Assembly (NCBI RefSeq): GCF_003255815.1
Contig: NC_037672.1
Span: forward strand, 105,547,726 to 105,611,725
Direction of reading: 5' to 3'
Source of the DNA: Theropithecus gelada
Taxonomy: Eukaryota; Chordata; Mammalia; Primates; Cercopithecidae
Length of the DNA: 64,000 nt
The position numbers and the translations under genes are program-made. Every line of letters starts with the position of its first letter. Position 1 is the first letter of the stretch. Below the pieces are notes generated by a model, which was not told the DNA's origin, ran no database searches, and saw only the letters and a program-made list of their open reading frames with translations. Below are positions 46,210 to 58,470 of this stretch, one piece after another.

Positions 46210-46829
46210 GAAAATGATTCTCCACTGGGTTCTGTTAATGGTAGGTGTTTTGACTAACATATCAGCTTTCAGAAACTCATTTGAGATTCAACCAGTCATC
46301 ATTGGAGAGGGTACAGCCACTGTTAGTCACTATGTTATACAACAACATACACTAATTATGCTTTCTCTTGGTGAGTTGTACGGCTCACATATTTAAAACA
46401 AGCTTTTGTGTTGTCCCACCTTGATTTTAATCCCTTTAACATTTCAACCTAAGTAACTCATTAAGTCTACCAAAAGTATAAGGTGTGGCTATAATTTTAT
46501 GAGACTAATTTTCTTGTAAACAGGCATTGATGCCACATAAATAGTAATCTGAAAAAAATGCTTTGAACAATGAAATCATGGCTGTGCTTTCAGTACTATA
46601 CTTTGAAAAAATCCATTTGGCTGTGTAAATTCTATTTTTTAAAGTGGTCTCACTGTTTCATCATCACAGTTTTAATGTCTATGTTAGCATTTTTTTTCTT
46701 GCTACTATTTGACATGGCATAACACACTTTAACTCCTGAAAGACAGAGAACCCTGTCATTGATACTGATGTTATTCAATGTTTTAGTGAAAATCACCAAC
46801 TGTAGCTGCTGCAGGATTAACCAACACAA

Positions 46830-47050
46830 CTAATTGACAGCATGGGCTTTGCAATTAAACCAACTTGGGTTCTAGTTCTCAGTTCCACTGTCTTTCCCTG
46901 TGTAACCTAGAGAAGCTATTTGTTTTCTGGATATATCGGAAGAATGGGCATAAGGATGGAACCTATGCCATAGGGTTGCTGGGGACTGAGCGAAGTAGGT
47001 TTCAGGTGTTGAGCACACTGCCTGCCATCTATAGGCCAATTGTGAAGGAA
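46830..47050 (+). mobile_element. MIR SINE
   Basis: 'acttgggttctagttctcag', 'gtgtaacctagagaagct' and the following purine-rich part match a MIR in + orientation. Confidence 0.75.
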
Positions 47051-47477
47051 GCCCCCAGTAACCTGTGTTCATCGGGTTACAGATGACAGCCCTGAACATG
47101 TGACAGCAGCGGGGAATAGGCTGAAGATTCAGAACAGGACTGAGTGTTGGAAAAGTGAGTCTCAGAAATTAAGCGGTTGGGCTACCTGGCAAAAAGACCA
47201 GTGCTGGGGCTTTGCACTCCACCGCACAGCTCCTCTGGAAAGTCTTCCCGCGCTTTCAGAGAGGTACTGGTTGGGGCTAGTCAGAAAGGGGTTGCTGTCA
47301 CTCAGGTAGGCTACATGTTATGTGTGAGCAGTAGACTAGATGATTTAAGACCCCAGACAAACAAGTGTATAGGAGAGAAGTTCCCAAGATTCTCCTAACA
47401 CGTGGTAATTAGAGAAGTGGTGGCATATGAACAAGAGCAGAATGATGCTTCATTCTATCGTTATGTAGTTTTATGTA

Positions 47478-47763
47478 TTTATTTTTATTTATTTTGTTGA
47501 GACAGAGTCTTGTTCTGTCACCCAGGCTGGAGTACAGTGGCATGATCTTGGCTCACTGCAACCTCTGCCTCCCAGCTTCAAGCCATTCTCCTGCCTCAGC
47601 CTCCCTAGTAGCTGGGATTACAGGCACCCACCACCACACCTAGCTAATTTTTAAATTTTTAGTAGAGACAGGGTTTCATCATGTTGGCCAGGCTGGTCTC
47701 AAACTCCTGACCTCAAGTGATCTACCTGCCTCGGCCTCCCAAAGTGCTAGGATTGTAGTGGCC
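47478..47763 (-). mobile_element. Alu SINE, 5' end shortened
   Basis: A minus-strand Alu in which the segment encoding 'gtgagccaccgc' is missing before the final 'tggcc'. Confidence 0.88.
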
Positions 47764-47939
47764 AGTAGTTTTAAATGACATTAGGTGACTCCTAAAGATT
47801 TCTTCAGAACACAACTGTGGGAGTCCCTACTAGGTCTATTATTTAGCCAAGGGAGCAATAGGATGGCCCCTAGGGTTGAAAAATTCATCATCAAGGAGGG
47901 GAGAGGATACCATAGCTAACTTAAACATCAGTTTGTCAA

Positions 47940-48059
47940 GCTGGGTGGGGTGTGGCACACCCGTAATACCAACTTCTTGGGAGACTGAGGTGGAGGATTA
48001 TGTGAGCCCAGGAGATTGAGTCCAGCCTGGGCAACATAGCGAGACCCCATCTCTTAAAA
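47940..48059 (+). mobile_element. Alu monomer (FLAM/FRAM-like)
   Basis: A single-arm Alu-like unit 'ctgggtggggtgtggcac' ... 'gagaccccatctcttaaaa', about 120 nt. It is an old monomeric form or a truncated Alu. Confidence 0.75.
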
Positions 48060-48804
48060 TAGTCTGTTGAGGTAGAATCCCTTTGGATGACAGAGTGGCA
48101 GTGGAGCCCTTCATGATGTCAATAAACCACCGAGACGTCTCAGCCTCACTTCTCTAGATGCAGTTACTGGAATATTCTACCAGAAAATGTAGTTTGTTCT
48201 CAGGCAAGCAGGTATTAGAAGAGAAAACCTCCTGGAATAAGAACTCTGCCCTTGCTACCTGCTCTTGAACAGCCACTTCACCATTTCACTCAGACTGCAG
48301 GTATAGAAGACAGGAAATTGGGATGCCTCCAAAACTAGTAGGGAGGGAGGATGGCATTTTTGAAACTGAATTTCCTACTTGAGGCAGTTTGAATGGTTCC
48401 CAACTGCCTCTTTCTGTGTGGAGGTTTTGGTATATGCTGCTGGGAAGGTAGTTTTCTGGAGCCCTTTAGCCTCAATATTCAAGTTGTAGGGAAGGGTGGG
48501 AGTGGAGAGCAATCTATCCTTCCACCACACCAATTTGTAGTAGGACCAAGGGGGCTGAAATGGAAAAGCTCTGTCCAGCCTCAAAGTCTACATAGCTAGG
48601 CAGAGACTTTAGCTTGCACACACTCAGAGCAGTCAGAGTGAACAGTGCACACAGATTGCTTAGAACCAAATACCCTTTCTGCACTCAGTCTCGTGGTGGC
48701 TTCTGCCGCTAGCTGGTACAATGTTATCAAATCACAGGACTCATGTAAGGGTATTAATACTTTTATCTTGATTTTTTTTCTGTTGTCCTCCCCTTCTTAA
48801 GTCT

Positions 48805-48843
48805 TGTGTGTGCATGTGTGTGCATGTGTGCGCACACACACAC
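48805..48843. repeat. Alternating purine-pyrimidine tract (TG)n/(CA)n
   Basis: 39 nt of strict pyrimidine-purine alternation. TG units with CATG breaks turn into CGCACACA, so the tract is also partly self-complementary around tgtgcgcaca. Confidence 0.9.
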
Positions 48844-49864
48844 CCTTTATTAAATGCATGCCTTTATTAAAATAATTAGTTAATCCCAAATGCTGGGAGA
48901 GAACAGCACCTCTCATCTCATTCACACGATTTGCAGTTTACAGTGCCTGCCCCTTCCCAATTAACCATGGCCTCTTTGAGACTCTGCACCTCCTTGACAT
49001 CCTCATCCCTGCCAGCTAAAGATCTCATCACCCAGTCTGAGAGAGGCTGTTCTAAGGAGCAAAGGCCTGGGGAAGAACAGAGACAATCTAAACAAATCTG
49101 AGTATAAAAGTTGCAGTGGCCACGATATTGTCTTTCGTTCAGATTGAAAGCACTTGAAAGCCGGGTGGTTTTCGTAAGGGCTGCCTGGATGGGTTTGCAC
49201 TCTCTAGGACCAGGCACTGAGGAAAGATCAGCCCCAGCTAATTGGAACATGAGAAGCAAAGCAGGCACAGCCTATACCAGATGCCAGCATGTGGCGAGCA
49301 GATGAGATTGCTCACAAAGCACCTCTGAGCTTTGGTGAGCCCTGCAGTGAGCATTGCACAGTCCTGGCTTTGTGCAACGCTGAGGGCTGTCTCCAGAGCT
49401 GAGCCTGGAGGGCAGGCGAGACTCTAAAGCCATTGTTGCTGTCCTCCAGTTGAGCAGTGGGAGTCTGAACTAACTTTGAAAGGACCTGTAATGACAACCA
49501 GGCCAACTTGTGGGCTCTGTTTTACTGTGGTTGCCTCATACATCTTCCTGTTGGGGGAAAAAAAATCACTATGGTGTAGAATATAATTCAGTGATTCTAC
49601 TGATTTCAGATTCCAAGGCAAGTTATAGATGGAGAAGAGAAAATGACTAGTATACAAATTCCACTGTGACTACAGAGAAAACCGTTAAGATGATGTATGA
49701 TGACCTCTATTTGTATGCAGTATTCTCATTCCATCTGGCAAATACATTTTCTACCAATTTCTCCCACTTACTTAGTGGGAATCAAAAATTTAATAATTTA
49801 GCTGGTAACATCCCAAGCTATTATATATTAAGAAAAATATTTATATGAACACATCAGTGTAGAT

Positions 49865-50160
49865 GACCCAATAAAATCCAAACTCTGCCCCTTTTGTACA
49901 AGTACTTCCATGATCCTGACTCCAAAACAGAGTGCTTAGTCCTGTTACCAACTGCTTCCCTAGGCAGAAATATGCTCACATGTTCTGTGGCTACAAGGCA
50001 GTACATAAACAAGATACTTTTTGCACTGGACAAAACATGTTTTCTAACACATTATAAAACAATTCAAGGGGAAATTAATTTACTAGTCACTTCCTGTCAG
50101 GCTTCTCTCTCCTTTACCTCTCACATACCCTGGCAGAGGTCTGTGACACCTTAGCCCATG
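49865..50160 (+). mobile_element. L2-like LINE fragment
   Basis: 'aataaaatccaaactctgcc' with 'cttccatgatcctgactcc' is the L2 phrase meaning 'fragment near the 3' part'; boundaries are approximate. Confidence 0.5.
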
Positions 50161-50651
50161 AGGAAGTGTGCCCAGAGGGGTTTAGTGTGCTGTTCCCAAC
50201 AGTGGGATGAGTAGATTTTGTCCAGCTCTGTGGACTCTAAACCAGGGCTTTCTCCGCTGGGCCGCCTCCTTCCTAATATAACCTGTTTTAAGTCCAAATT
50301 ACCATCCAGGGAAAAGGACCCTTGCACATTGTAACAAATACAGACAGTAGGCATTTCTTATATGCCTACAGCAGACAGACAATACAAAACATTTTTCTGG
50401 CGTCCAGTTATTTGAGCATAGCCCATTAGAAAGTGCTCAGTAAAAATGTACTGAATGAAGGCAACTGTTATTTAACACCAGTTTACTGTGGATGAACAAT
50501 GTTATAAACAAACATTAGCACTGCTTCTTCAATAAAGGCAAATAGACAGTTTTCACTTGTCTCAAGTTTTACTATAAATTATTTATTTTAACATGTATGT
50601 AGTTTACTTTGATTCATGCTAATGATTTTTATTTTAAATAGTTGCTGTTGG

Positions 50652-50702
50652 TACACCCTGCTTAGAGGTGAGTCACCTCGGTACACTCTGCCTGAGTCAC
50701 GC
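50652..50702 (+). promoter_or_regulatory. Doubled AP-1 motif in short tandem duplication
   Basis: Two copies of TGAGTCA (50,669-50,675 and 50,693-50,699) sit in two related units that both begin ggtacac-ctg. A GATA-type 'aaagataaa' follows at about 50,717. TGAGTCA is the AP-1/NF-E2 core. Function is inferred from the motif only. Confidence 0.4.
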
Positions 50703-52234
50703 CTGGCTGCAGAGTAAAGATAAAAGTTTTCCCAGAAAAGAGTTGAAGAAATTTAGAAAAGCCACTTCCAGAATGATATCCGCCAAATAATTGCCAAGAA
50801 AACCAATCTTATTTTTTCCCACAGTACATAAGTATAAATGGTGTACAGAATGACATCCTTCTATTAGTATTAAGATACTTAATTGCCACCAATTTTTACA
50901 GTTTCTATTAAAAAGCAGTCCACATTTTTTTGTGTATCTTTAGAGGTTAGGTTTCACAGGGAAGCTCTTAAAGTTCTCATCTTCCACGTCTGGAAGATCA
51001 CATTGTGTGGCAGAAGTGGTAAATGTGATTTTTCAACAACTACTACATCATGTGGATGTTAGGTGCCTCTTTTCTGTCAGAACTGTGTATTACTCGCTCG
51101 TGACTCTTCTACTTTAAAAGCACAGCCACACAGACATCTTGTTATTGTTCATAGGCCCTTTATTAGAGTTTCCATATTGTTGCAGCCCTGGACCAAACTA
51201 GAGGAAAAATTTATTGTATAATACTTAAGACAACTGTAGTCATGAAACAGTTCAAAGTCACCTTCCAGCTAAACAGGTAGTTGCCAGCAGCCCTAGCAAC
51301 CAAACTAGAACCAGAAGGAAAACACCCCTTCATACAGACCCGCATGCCAGCTGTGACCTCAGAGAAGGCTAAGCTCCCAGAAAGAAGGCTGACCTAGCCT
51401 CTTCTTGGCACACAGTTCAGCTCTGAGTTCGCTGCAGGGAAGGAGGCCAAATCCCTTCAAGATCAAACAGAAGAAGTGGCCAGAGGAGTGTCCCTCTCCC
51501 CGCAGACACCCGCTTTGATCCCTATCTCTAGGGGGACTATTGACTCTTCTGCAGAAACTGCTGCCTACAGAAAGCAGGATTTGGGCAGAATGATCCCAGA
51601 ATGAGCTCTGTGCAGTGACATCAAAGTTATTTGGGAAAAATTATTCTGGAAGAAATACAGGAAACTAGGAGGGGACCAAGTTTGTGGAAAGAACTGGCTG
51701 AGGGTCCAAGCAACCCATTTCTTTCAACTTCACTAATTTTTTGTAAGTTGAAAGACATAGAGTATTAGATTCCATAGCAGGATATACACACCTGAGACTT
51801 GGGGCTTGGCCTCTGCATTTTTGAGAGGAGGAGGAACCGAGGGAGAGAAGAGTTGAGTGGGCTTTGGCCAAGCCTCAAGTCTCAGGTATAGATCCAGCTA
51901 TGCCTGTTGCCTTGATGAACAGACTTTTATTATTAATTGCTTTCTTTCTACATCCAGAAGAGCCCATCAATGTGTTGGCATAATGCTCCACTGTTACCTC
52001 CCTTGCCATTTTGTTGGATGTTACCTCCCTTACCATTTTGTTGGATTTTCTAGTTAACTCTCAAAAAGATCATGGTGGCAGCTTTAGACTGTTTTTAACT
52101 AGTTGGTTCATGCATACTAAAAAAAAACTCAAGAGAGAGATAATTTTCAAATGAAGTTCTGGCCAGGGCTGAATATGAAACCTTTATAACAAATAGGCCC
52201 CCTAAACATAACTTTTTTTTTTCCCCTGGTTCAA

Positions 52235-52500
52235 GTTTAGGACTAAATGAAGAGGAATTGGAAAGGTTCCAGAGGATAGTAATGAAAATGATTAAAGGAC
52301 TGATGATGAAAGGTTCAAGGAATTGGGATTACTTAGCCTAGAGAAGAGAAATTTGAGGGGTGATTTAATGGCAATCTTCAAGTACAGTATGAGGAGGGTT
52401 ATTGTAAGTATGGTAGCCAGCTGTTCCCCAGCTGCACTGAAGGTTACAAAGGGGAAATCGAGCTAAAATTTCAGCAGAGAGGTTTAAGTTGGACCAGTGA
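52235..52500 (+). mobile_element. L3/CR1-type LINE relic
   Basis: 'cttagcctagagaagagaaa' followed by 'ggcaatcttcaagtacag' is the hallmark of L3 (CR1 clade) LINE 3' ends, here highly diverged. Confidence 0.65.
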
Positions 52501-53116
52501 TAGTGGTTCTCAAAGTAGCTCAAGGGATAGAAAACCATTGTGGAAGAACATGACATACTCACTTTTAAACGGAAAATACAGTTTTTCCTAATCAGATACC
52601 AACTTGTAACATGTACTAGTAAGGTAAAAATTATAAAATACAACTCAGGACTTAGAAAATGTTGACTGGGAAGATGGGTGGGGGTGTTGACATACCTTCA
52701 CCACTGGGACCCCACGATGTAGAAGCCCAGTTTGAACACCAGTGGACTCTGAAGAGAGGCAGTACCTGTGGACATTCAATGAGCACCACGACCAGATGGT
52801 GGGAGCCCATGATCTGTGCTCACGAAAGGACTCACTCCCATCTGACAACCCTCTTTTTTTGCTGTGACCCTGTTTCATACCTACACCTGGAAAAGGAGGG
52901 AGGCCCAAGCCATACAAGTACTTTTGAGGACTGCATGTCTAGGAGACAGGACAAGGTGCCCGTATACAGCCAGTGCTGGCCTATCCCTGGAGAAGGCTGC
53001 ACCAGCAGCACCCCTCTCACACAAACTGCTCCTCTCTACAAACCAGCTCTGCCCTGGCCTGTGGATTTAGTTCATTACCAATTTTAGGTTATCAGGAACT
53101 TCACTCTTAATGAAAT

Positions 53117-54239
53117 GACACTTTTTAAAAATGTTTTATTACAAAGCTTCTTTTAAAAAATGCTCAGCACGTTAACTCAAACTGGAATGACAAACATTAG
53201 GATGACAGTTTTGGGCAAAGGCTGTGCCTTGCTATTTAAAAAAAATGGGTACATCAATGCTTATTTTAACAACTGGCATAAAATCCCACTAATTGGCTAA
53301 TAAAAACAGATACAAATACAGAAACATTTAAAGTAATAACAATTCAAGTGCTGGGCTTTTTACAAGGGGGTGTAAGGAAAGAAATGAAAAATCACTGCAA
53401 ACCAGTCTGCTGAATGCATCTGTTAAGGTTTACTGTTTAAAAAAAAAGAAGAAAACCGAAGAAAAAATAAACTGAAATAGGGCTGCCAATTGCTACCAAC
53501 AGAGTGGATTTGGCTATTACATTTATTTAGCTCTACTGAACACCTTACAAGGGCAGAGAAGCCACTATGTGTTACAGGCAATTCACAGAGAAGCCACTTA
53601 CCAGAGAAGCTGTCTCAGAAAAAGAAGGCTTCTTTTTATTTCATTATTTCAAACTTTTCCAGAACTTTGAATTTTATTTAAAAGCTCATAGCTAGCAAAA
53701 TATACAAGAAAATTAAAACTAAAAAGTGTAAATTAAAAAAATTCAAGTTTAAAAAAGCAAACAAAAAAAAACTGATCCTTTTGCACTGTTAAATAAAAGC
53801 TTTAGGAGAAAAGAAGAGAAAGAAAAATGAAGACAGAAACAAAGAGGGAACTCTTCCACGAACTCCTCCACTGGGGTGCTGATGGATGTGCTGGCTGCTG
53901 GCTCCAGTTGCGCATGGCAGGCAAATGCAGCCAAGTTACTGTCCTTGCCGAAAGGTTACAGGTTTGGATGCAAGATGCTCTGGGAAGTGCACACAGAGAT
54001 GAGGGGAGAAAAGCTGCTCAGCTGCCCCACAGCCTGCTAGCATTCTCACGTGCCTTAACATTTCCTTTTAAAAAACCTTTTTATGCTTTATTTTGGAACT
54101 TGGCCCTTGCAGTAGACGAAAGAGGAGTTGGCAGTGATTGTCTGTATGGATCAGGGTCTCTAGCAGTGACCTCAGGGTAAAATTGATGTCAGTGTTCCTT
54201 TGGGGTCGACTGGGCAGGCCGTGGAGACAGTCTGGATTT
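53117..54239 (-). other. LEF1: LEF1 3' UTR
   Basis: This is about 1.1 kb of repeat-free minus-strand sequence that agrees closely with the human LEF1 3' UTR as I remember it, including the segments encoding 'gccaattagtgggatttta' and 'gtttgagttaacgtgctgag'. It is AU-rich in its distal half. Several AATAAA hexamers (seen as TTTATT on the + strand near 53,523, 53,672, 54,087 and 53,135) allow alternative poly(A) choice. The 117-codon + strand ORF at 53,827-54,180 is antisense noise. Confidence 0.85.
53135..53140 (-). terminator. LEF1: Distal poly(A) signal of LEF1
   Basis: Minus-strand AATAAA within 'gtaataaaacatttttaa' is the most distal canonical hexamer of the LEF1 exon. Cleavage is expected about 15-20 nt further on, near 53,117-53,122. 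Confidence 0.8.
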
Positions 54240-54319
54240 TCAACAAGCTTCCATCTCCAGAAGAGGTCCTGGGGTCGCTGCCTTGGCTTTGCACGTTGGG
54301 AATGAGCTTCGTTTTCCAC
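54240..54319 (-). CDS. LEF1: LEF1 terminal exon: alternative C-terminal coding tail
   Basis: On the minus strand an acceptor (...ttcttgag) opens the terminal exon at 54,319. With the upstream G of a split Gly codon it reads GGKRSSFPTCKAKAATPGPL and then LEMEAC before the TGA at 54,240-54,242. This matches the alternative C-terminus I recall for LEF1 isoforms made when the penultimate short exon (encoding ...RMTAAYI) is skipped; when that exon is included, this exon is wholly 3' UTR. LEF1 is the HMG-box factor that binds beta-catenin through its N-terminus and drives Wnt targets. The HMG box and all upstream exons lie beyond the window. A CxxC-like pair is absent: only two cysteines occur in this tail, 15 residues apart. 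Confidence 0.85.
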
Positions 54320-57300
54320 CTCAAGAAGGAACAAATGAAATGCTATTAATATGAATTTGCTGTAGGCCTTAAGATTATAACCTCTATTCCATACCATATA
54401 TGTCTTATAACCTCTGCATTTAATCAATCCATTTTGCTGATCTGGGGATGGCTAAAACGAATTGCCCTATGCAGTCAAAAATCCTGAGAGTACACTACAG
54501 AGTTAATATAGTGACATTTTTACTTTGGTTCCATGTATATGTATGCACAGAGTTATGATGTGAAATGTAGCTAATACTCTGGGTCATAGTAAAAAGAACA
54601 GAAAAAAGTTGAAAAACACAAGTAGGAAACAGCCAAACAAGAATAGGGAAGACAAGCAACAGCCAGATCAGGGAAAGACGTGTCATGCCGCAATGTTTGG
54701 TGTTTTTAGTCCACTGTGGGAAGCCATTCTATGATTCCACATAGGACAGACATATTCACATTACCCAACGCACTGCCAGCTCCCGTGACGCTGTGTGCTG
54801 TGTCCGCTCATATTCACAGTCCAGAGGATACAAACCTCTCCCTTTTTCCTTAAGATCTTACAATTTTCAAGATTTTTTTTTTCCTTCCTAACATCTAGGA
54901 TCTTTAATGTTAACCTCGGAAAGGACACTCAGCAAATATGTTAAAGTAATGTTGCCAGATATTAGTGACAATGATTTTCAAAAAAGAGAACTCCCATATC
55001 CCCAAAACTTTAATGATCTGAGATTTTTTAAAAAGTGATTAATAGTAAAATGTAACAGTGTAACAAGATGAGACAAAGACAAAAGGAAAGTAAAAGCATG
55101 GCAAAGTTCCGTTCCTTCACTCCAGAGAGCACGTGCTTCCGCTGCTTTGAACTTGGGGAGGCTGCTTTCCCTTGGTGGCAGCGATGCTGGAAGCACCTTC
55201 TCAACCTGGGTCCCTCGACAGCCTCAGATGAATCCCAACACTTTGTGCTTGTGATTGTGCTATCCGTGTTACAAGCAGGAGTTTCCTTTTAGAAACTCAG
55301 TCTAAATAATGGTGGATTATCGTACACTTTCATTTCAATGGAAACAGAAAGTAAAAGAGAAATAAAAGGAAGCTTTGACATATTTAATAATGAATACAAA
55401 AGTCTAGATGGCAAGTTACAGTCCATGAAGTACTTTCCACAGAAGGATGGTGATCTATGGAATGGGAACTGTGAGAACACCTGCCCCTCAGGCTGTTGGA
55501 AAGAGAGGTTTGGCTCCTATATTTAAAGTGCTCACAAAGTGCACAGAGCAGAGCTAGCCCTGCAAGCAGGTTAGCTACTATTATTATTCCAATTGCGCCC
55601 AATGAGGCCCCTAAAAATGATCGGGACTACAAAGAAGCTATTTGTATACCTGGGTAGCTACTGGAAAAGCAAAAACCAACCAACCAACAAAAAACAAAAT
55701 AGGAGGAAATCAGCCACAGAATGATTTCAACTGAGGAGGTACTTCAAGGACAATTTCAATTCCTATCCTCCTGGAAAATCAACCATTCCTTGTTTAACAG
55801 GAAAACACTAGTGCGTTGTGACACTTCAACTGAACAGAGGTATGGATCTCTCACGCAGGAGGATCAAAGAGCTATGAAGGACCCTGCCTTTCTTGGAGAA
55901 AGAAACAGGGCTCTAGCAGAGCCTGGGGTGGGAGAGAGGGCATCCCACAGATTCCTATTTACATTATAATTTTGCATCACAGATTTTCAAAGGTTTGGTC
56001 CAGGTTGCTCTTCCTGGGAAGGTTTTCCTCTCAGTCTGACGTGAAAACATTTAGTTTCCTGATGAGGCCTGGCCTTGCAGTCCTAGGCTAGCGCCTGAGA
56101 CAAGCACTGGGGCTCAGAATAGACTGGCCATTGGCAGCCAGCAACGCCTGAGGGAGACAACCTGCCCTTCTGTTGGGCCATCCCTCCACTGCCCGACATA
56201 GCGAACCCGGAAGTACTGAGGTACAGACAACCTCCATGGCCCTGCTGTGGCCCCATTCTCAAGCAGGGCTAACACCTCCAACCTAGAGCACCTGCACTTC
56301 CGGCTCCCCCAGAGTCTTCCTGTCCCTTCACTGCCTTACCTAAGGGTGACTTCTCCTTTCTTCTTAAGCTGAGTACAAGTGATAATACAGTGGTTAACAC
56401 AAACATGGGTGCCCAGAGATGGCCATTAACTAAAAGATAGTATGTCACTTACCCAGAAAGAGTCTACATCTCCTAATAAAGTCATCTCTTTCCACAGTCT
56501 CACATTTTCCCACCTGTTATTTCCTTATTTCATGGGGTCACCTTGCAAATTCTCCTGGAAGGTTGGCTTCAGAGAGCCTCTGTACAGTTGCTTACCAAAA
56601 AGCAACTAATCCCTTCCAGGGACTAGTGCTTAAAAAAAAAAAAAGCAAATAAATTCCTTCACTATGAAATGAGGCAGTTTGTCCCTGGTGGCTCTTTTAA
56701 AATACAGGGACGTCAGGGGAGACCAAGTCTTACCTCCGAGTGGGAGAAACGGGGGCCTTGCAGTGCTGCTTTACAGATATAAAACAGGTCCAGTCCAGAT
56801 TCTTTTCAAGAAACCACAGGCATGAGGCTCCAGAGGCTGGAGCGTTCCCACATCTAAGACTTCACTAGGGGGCTGCGGCTGAAGCTGGGCCAGGCCAGGC
56901 AAGCTCTGGCACAGCCCAACCCACCAGTGAAGTCTGCGCAATCAAAGCCAGCAATTACTGCTCTCCGGCTGCGGCTGGGCTTCAAAGGAAGTGAGGCAAG
57001 GCCCATCTTACATATGTTCAGACTTGGGCTCCCTCCACCAGGAGTCACCACACATTTGTACTGGGGATGCAAAGGCGGCACGAGACCCCACCAACCCCAT
57101 ATAATAGAACCCCTTGCTCTCCTGGACCAAATTCCAATCTTGACAAAATATCCCATCAACCAAATGGAACCAGGAACCCAAATGGGCAGAGTTCCTTACT
57201 AAAAGCCCAAGCAATAAAGATGAATCTAAAGATTTCAAAAGTGGGCCTGTTCTGGGAGATCAACAGCACCGACCCTGGGCCAACAGGACTTTACAGAGCC

Positions 57301-58470
57301 TGACTCAGGAGTGAAGAAAGGGAAAGCAGGAAATTCCTTCTCTCTAAGCGCAAACAAATGTAAAATCCTACCAAAAGCAGAGCGCTTGGCCAGCTCATGT
57401 CCTGTGGGTTCCTTCCCAGGCTGTCCTCTGGAAGGGAGGGCCAAGGAGACAAGCCTATGGGTGAGCTCTGAGATGGCGGAGTGGAGGGTCAGGAGCAGGC
57501 AAGGGCCAGCCCTGTCACGGTGCCACTCAGGGCTCACTGGCCAGTCAGTTCAAGCTGTCCAGGCCAAGGCAAGGGCAGCAAAGCTGGTGTCTAGGAACAA
57601 AATGCACTCCCGCCCCATCATGTAATATCACTTCCTTGTTCAGAATTGGTGAGGTTACAAAAAAAAGTGAGTTGGAATAGAAGATCCTTCCTTCGTTGTC
57701 CTCTTCCTTTTACGCCACTCTCAAATGCTACTAACAAGAGGCAGGAGCCTTAAGCGATGTGCAGTCTGAGGGGAGAATATTAGAGACTGGTTTTATGAGA
57801 GGTGAACAGATTCACAGTTTTAACTGCAAAAACTGCATTCCAGCAGCACACCACACACCTCATGTCAACTGTCTCCATTTTTACGCCTTGGGAAAAACTG
57901 ACAAAAGCCTGTGATTTGAGGGTGTGAATTCTTCTGCTGCACAGTCATGTGCGTATGAAGGAAGAGAGGTACAGACTTCTAGAGCAGGAAGCAAGCATGA
58001 CAGAGCTCGTCTACTCCTGTTGTTTTAGCAGAGACTGAGGAATATGATCATAAAATGACTGGCCCATGGTGACCCCTAGAGAGTCCCAGTGCTGGGCTGT
58101 TCCCTAGGCCTCCTGGCACCACAAAAGTGACAGTCTCGTTGACTTGAAGGTGGTCTTGTGTATAAGAAGCTGGTGACGGGAAAGGAACAAAAACACTGTC
58201 CACTGGGCACTGATTTGCCAGGCACTGGGACACGGACTTTAGAATTTCACATAATCATCATTACAGTTTGCATCTTCCCACCCACTTACAGATAAGGATA
58301 CTGAGGCTGCGTGAGGTTCAGTAACTTGCCAAAGGTCACACAACTAATAGGCAGCAGGATAAGCTTCTGAACTCTCAACACGTGCTCTCTCCACCATACC
58401 TTGGAACTAAATTATCATTCACTTTCTTCTCTCCTTCCTACCTTCCATCATTCTGTCTGTCCGTCCCTAG

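Larger units (their letters stand above)
43391..53116. other. Intergenic region between HADH and LEF1 3' ends
   Basis: This tail-to-tail interval has no recognised gene. Repeats seen are Alus at 44,884, 45,227, 45,903 and 47,478, an Alu monomer (about 47,940-48,059), a MIR (46,830-47,050), an L2-like piece (about 49,865-50,160) and an L3/CR1 relic (about 52,235-52,500). Non-repeat marks are an alternating purine-pyrimidine tract (48,805-48,843) and a doubled AP-1 motif (50,669-50,699). The blocks 43,400-44,880, 46,215-46,830, 48,060-48,800, 48,900-49,860, 50,740-52,230 and 52,520-53,116 appear unique with no supported coding content. Confidence 0.8.

Noticed and set aside
53827..54180. 117-codon + strand ORF
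   Set aside because: It lies antisense to the LEF1 3' UTR, which is conserved as RNA of the other strand.
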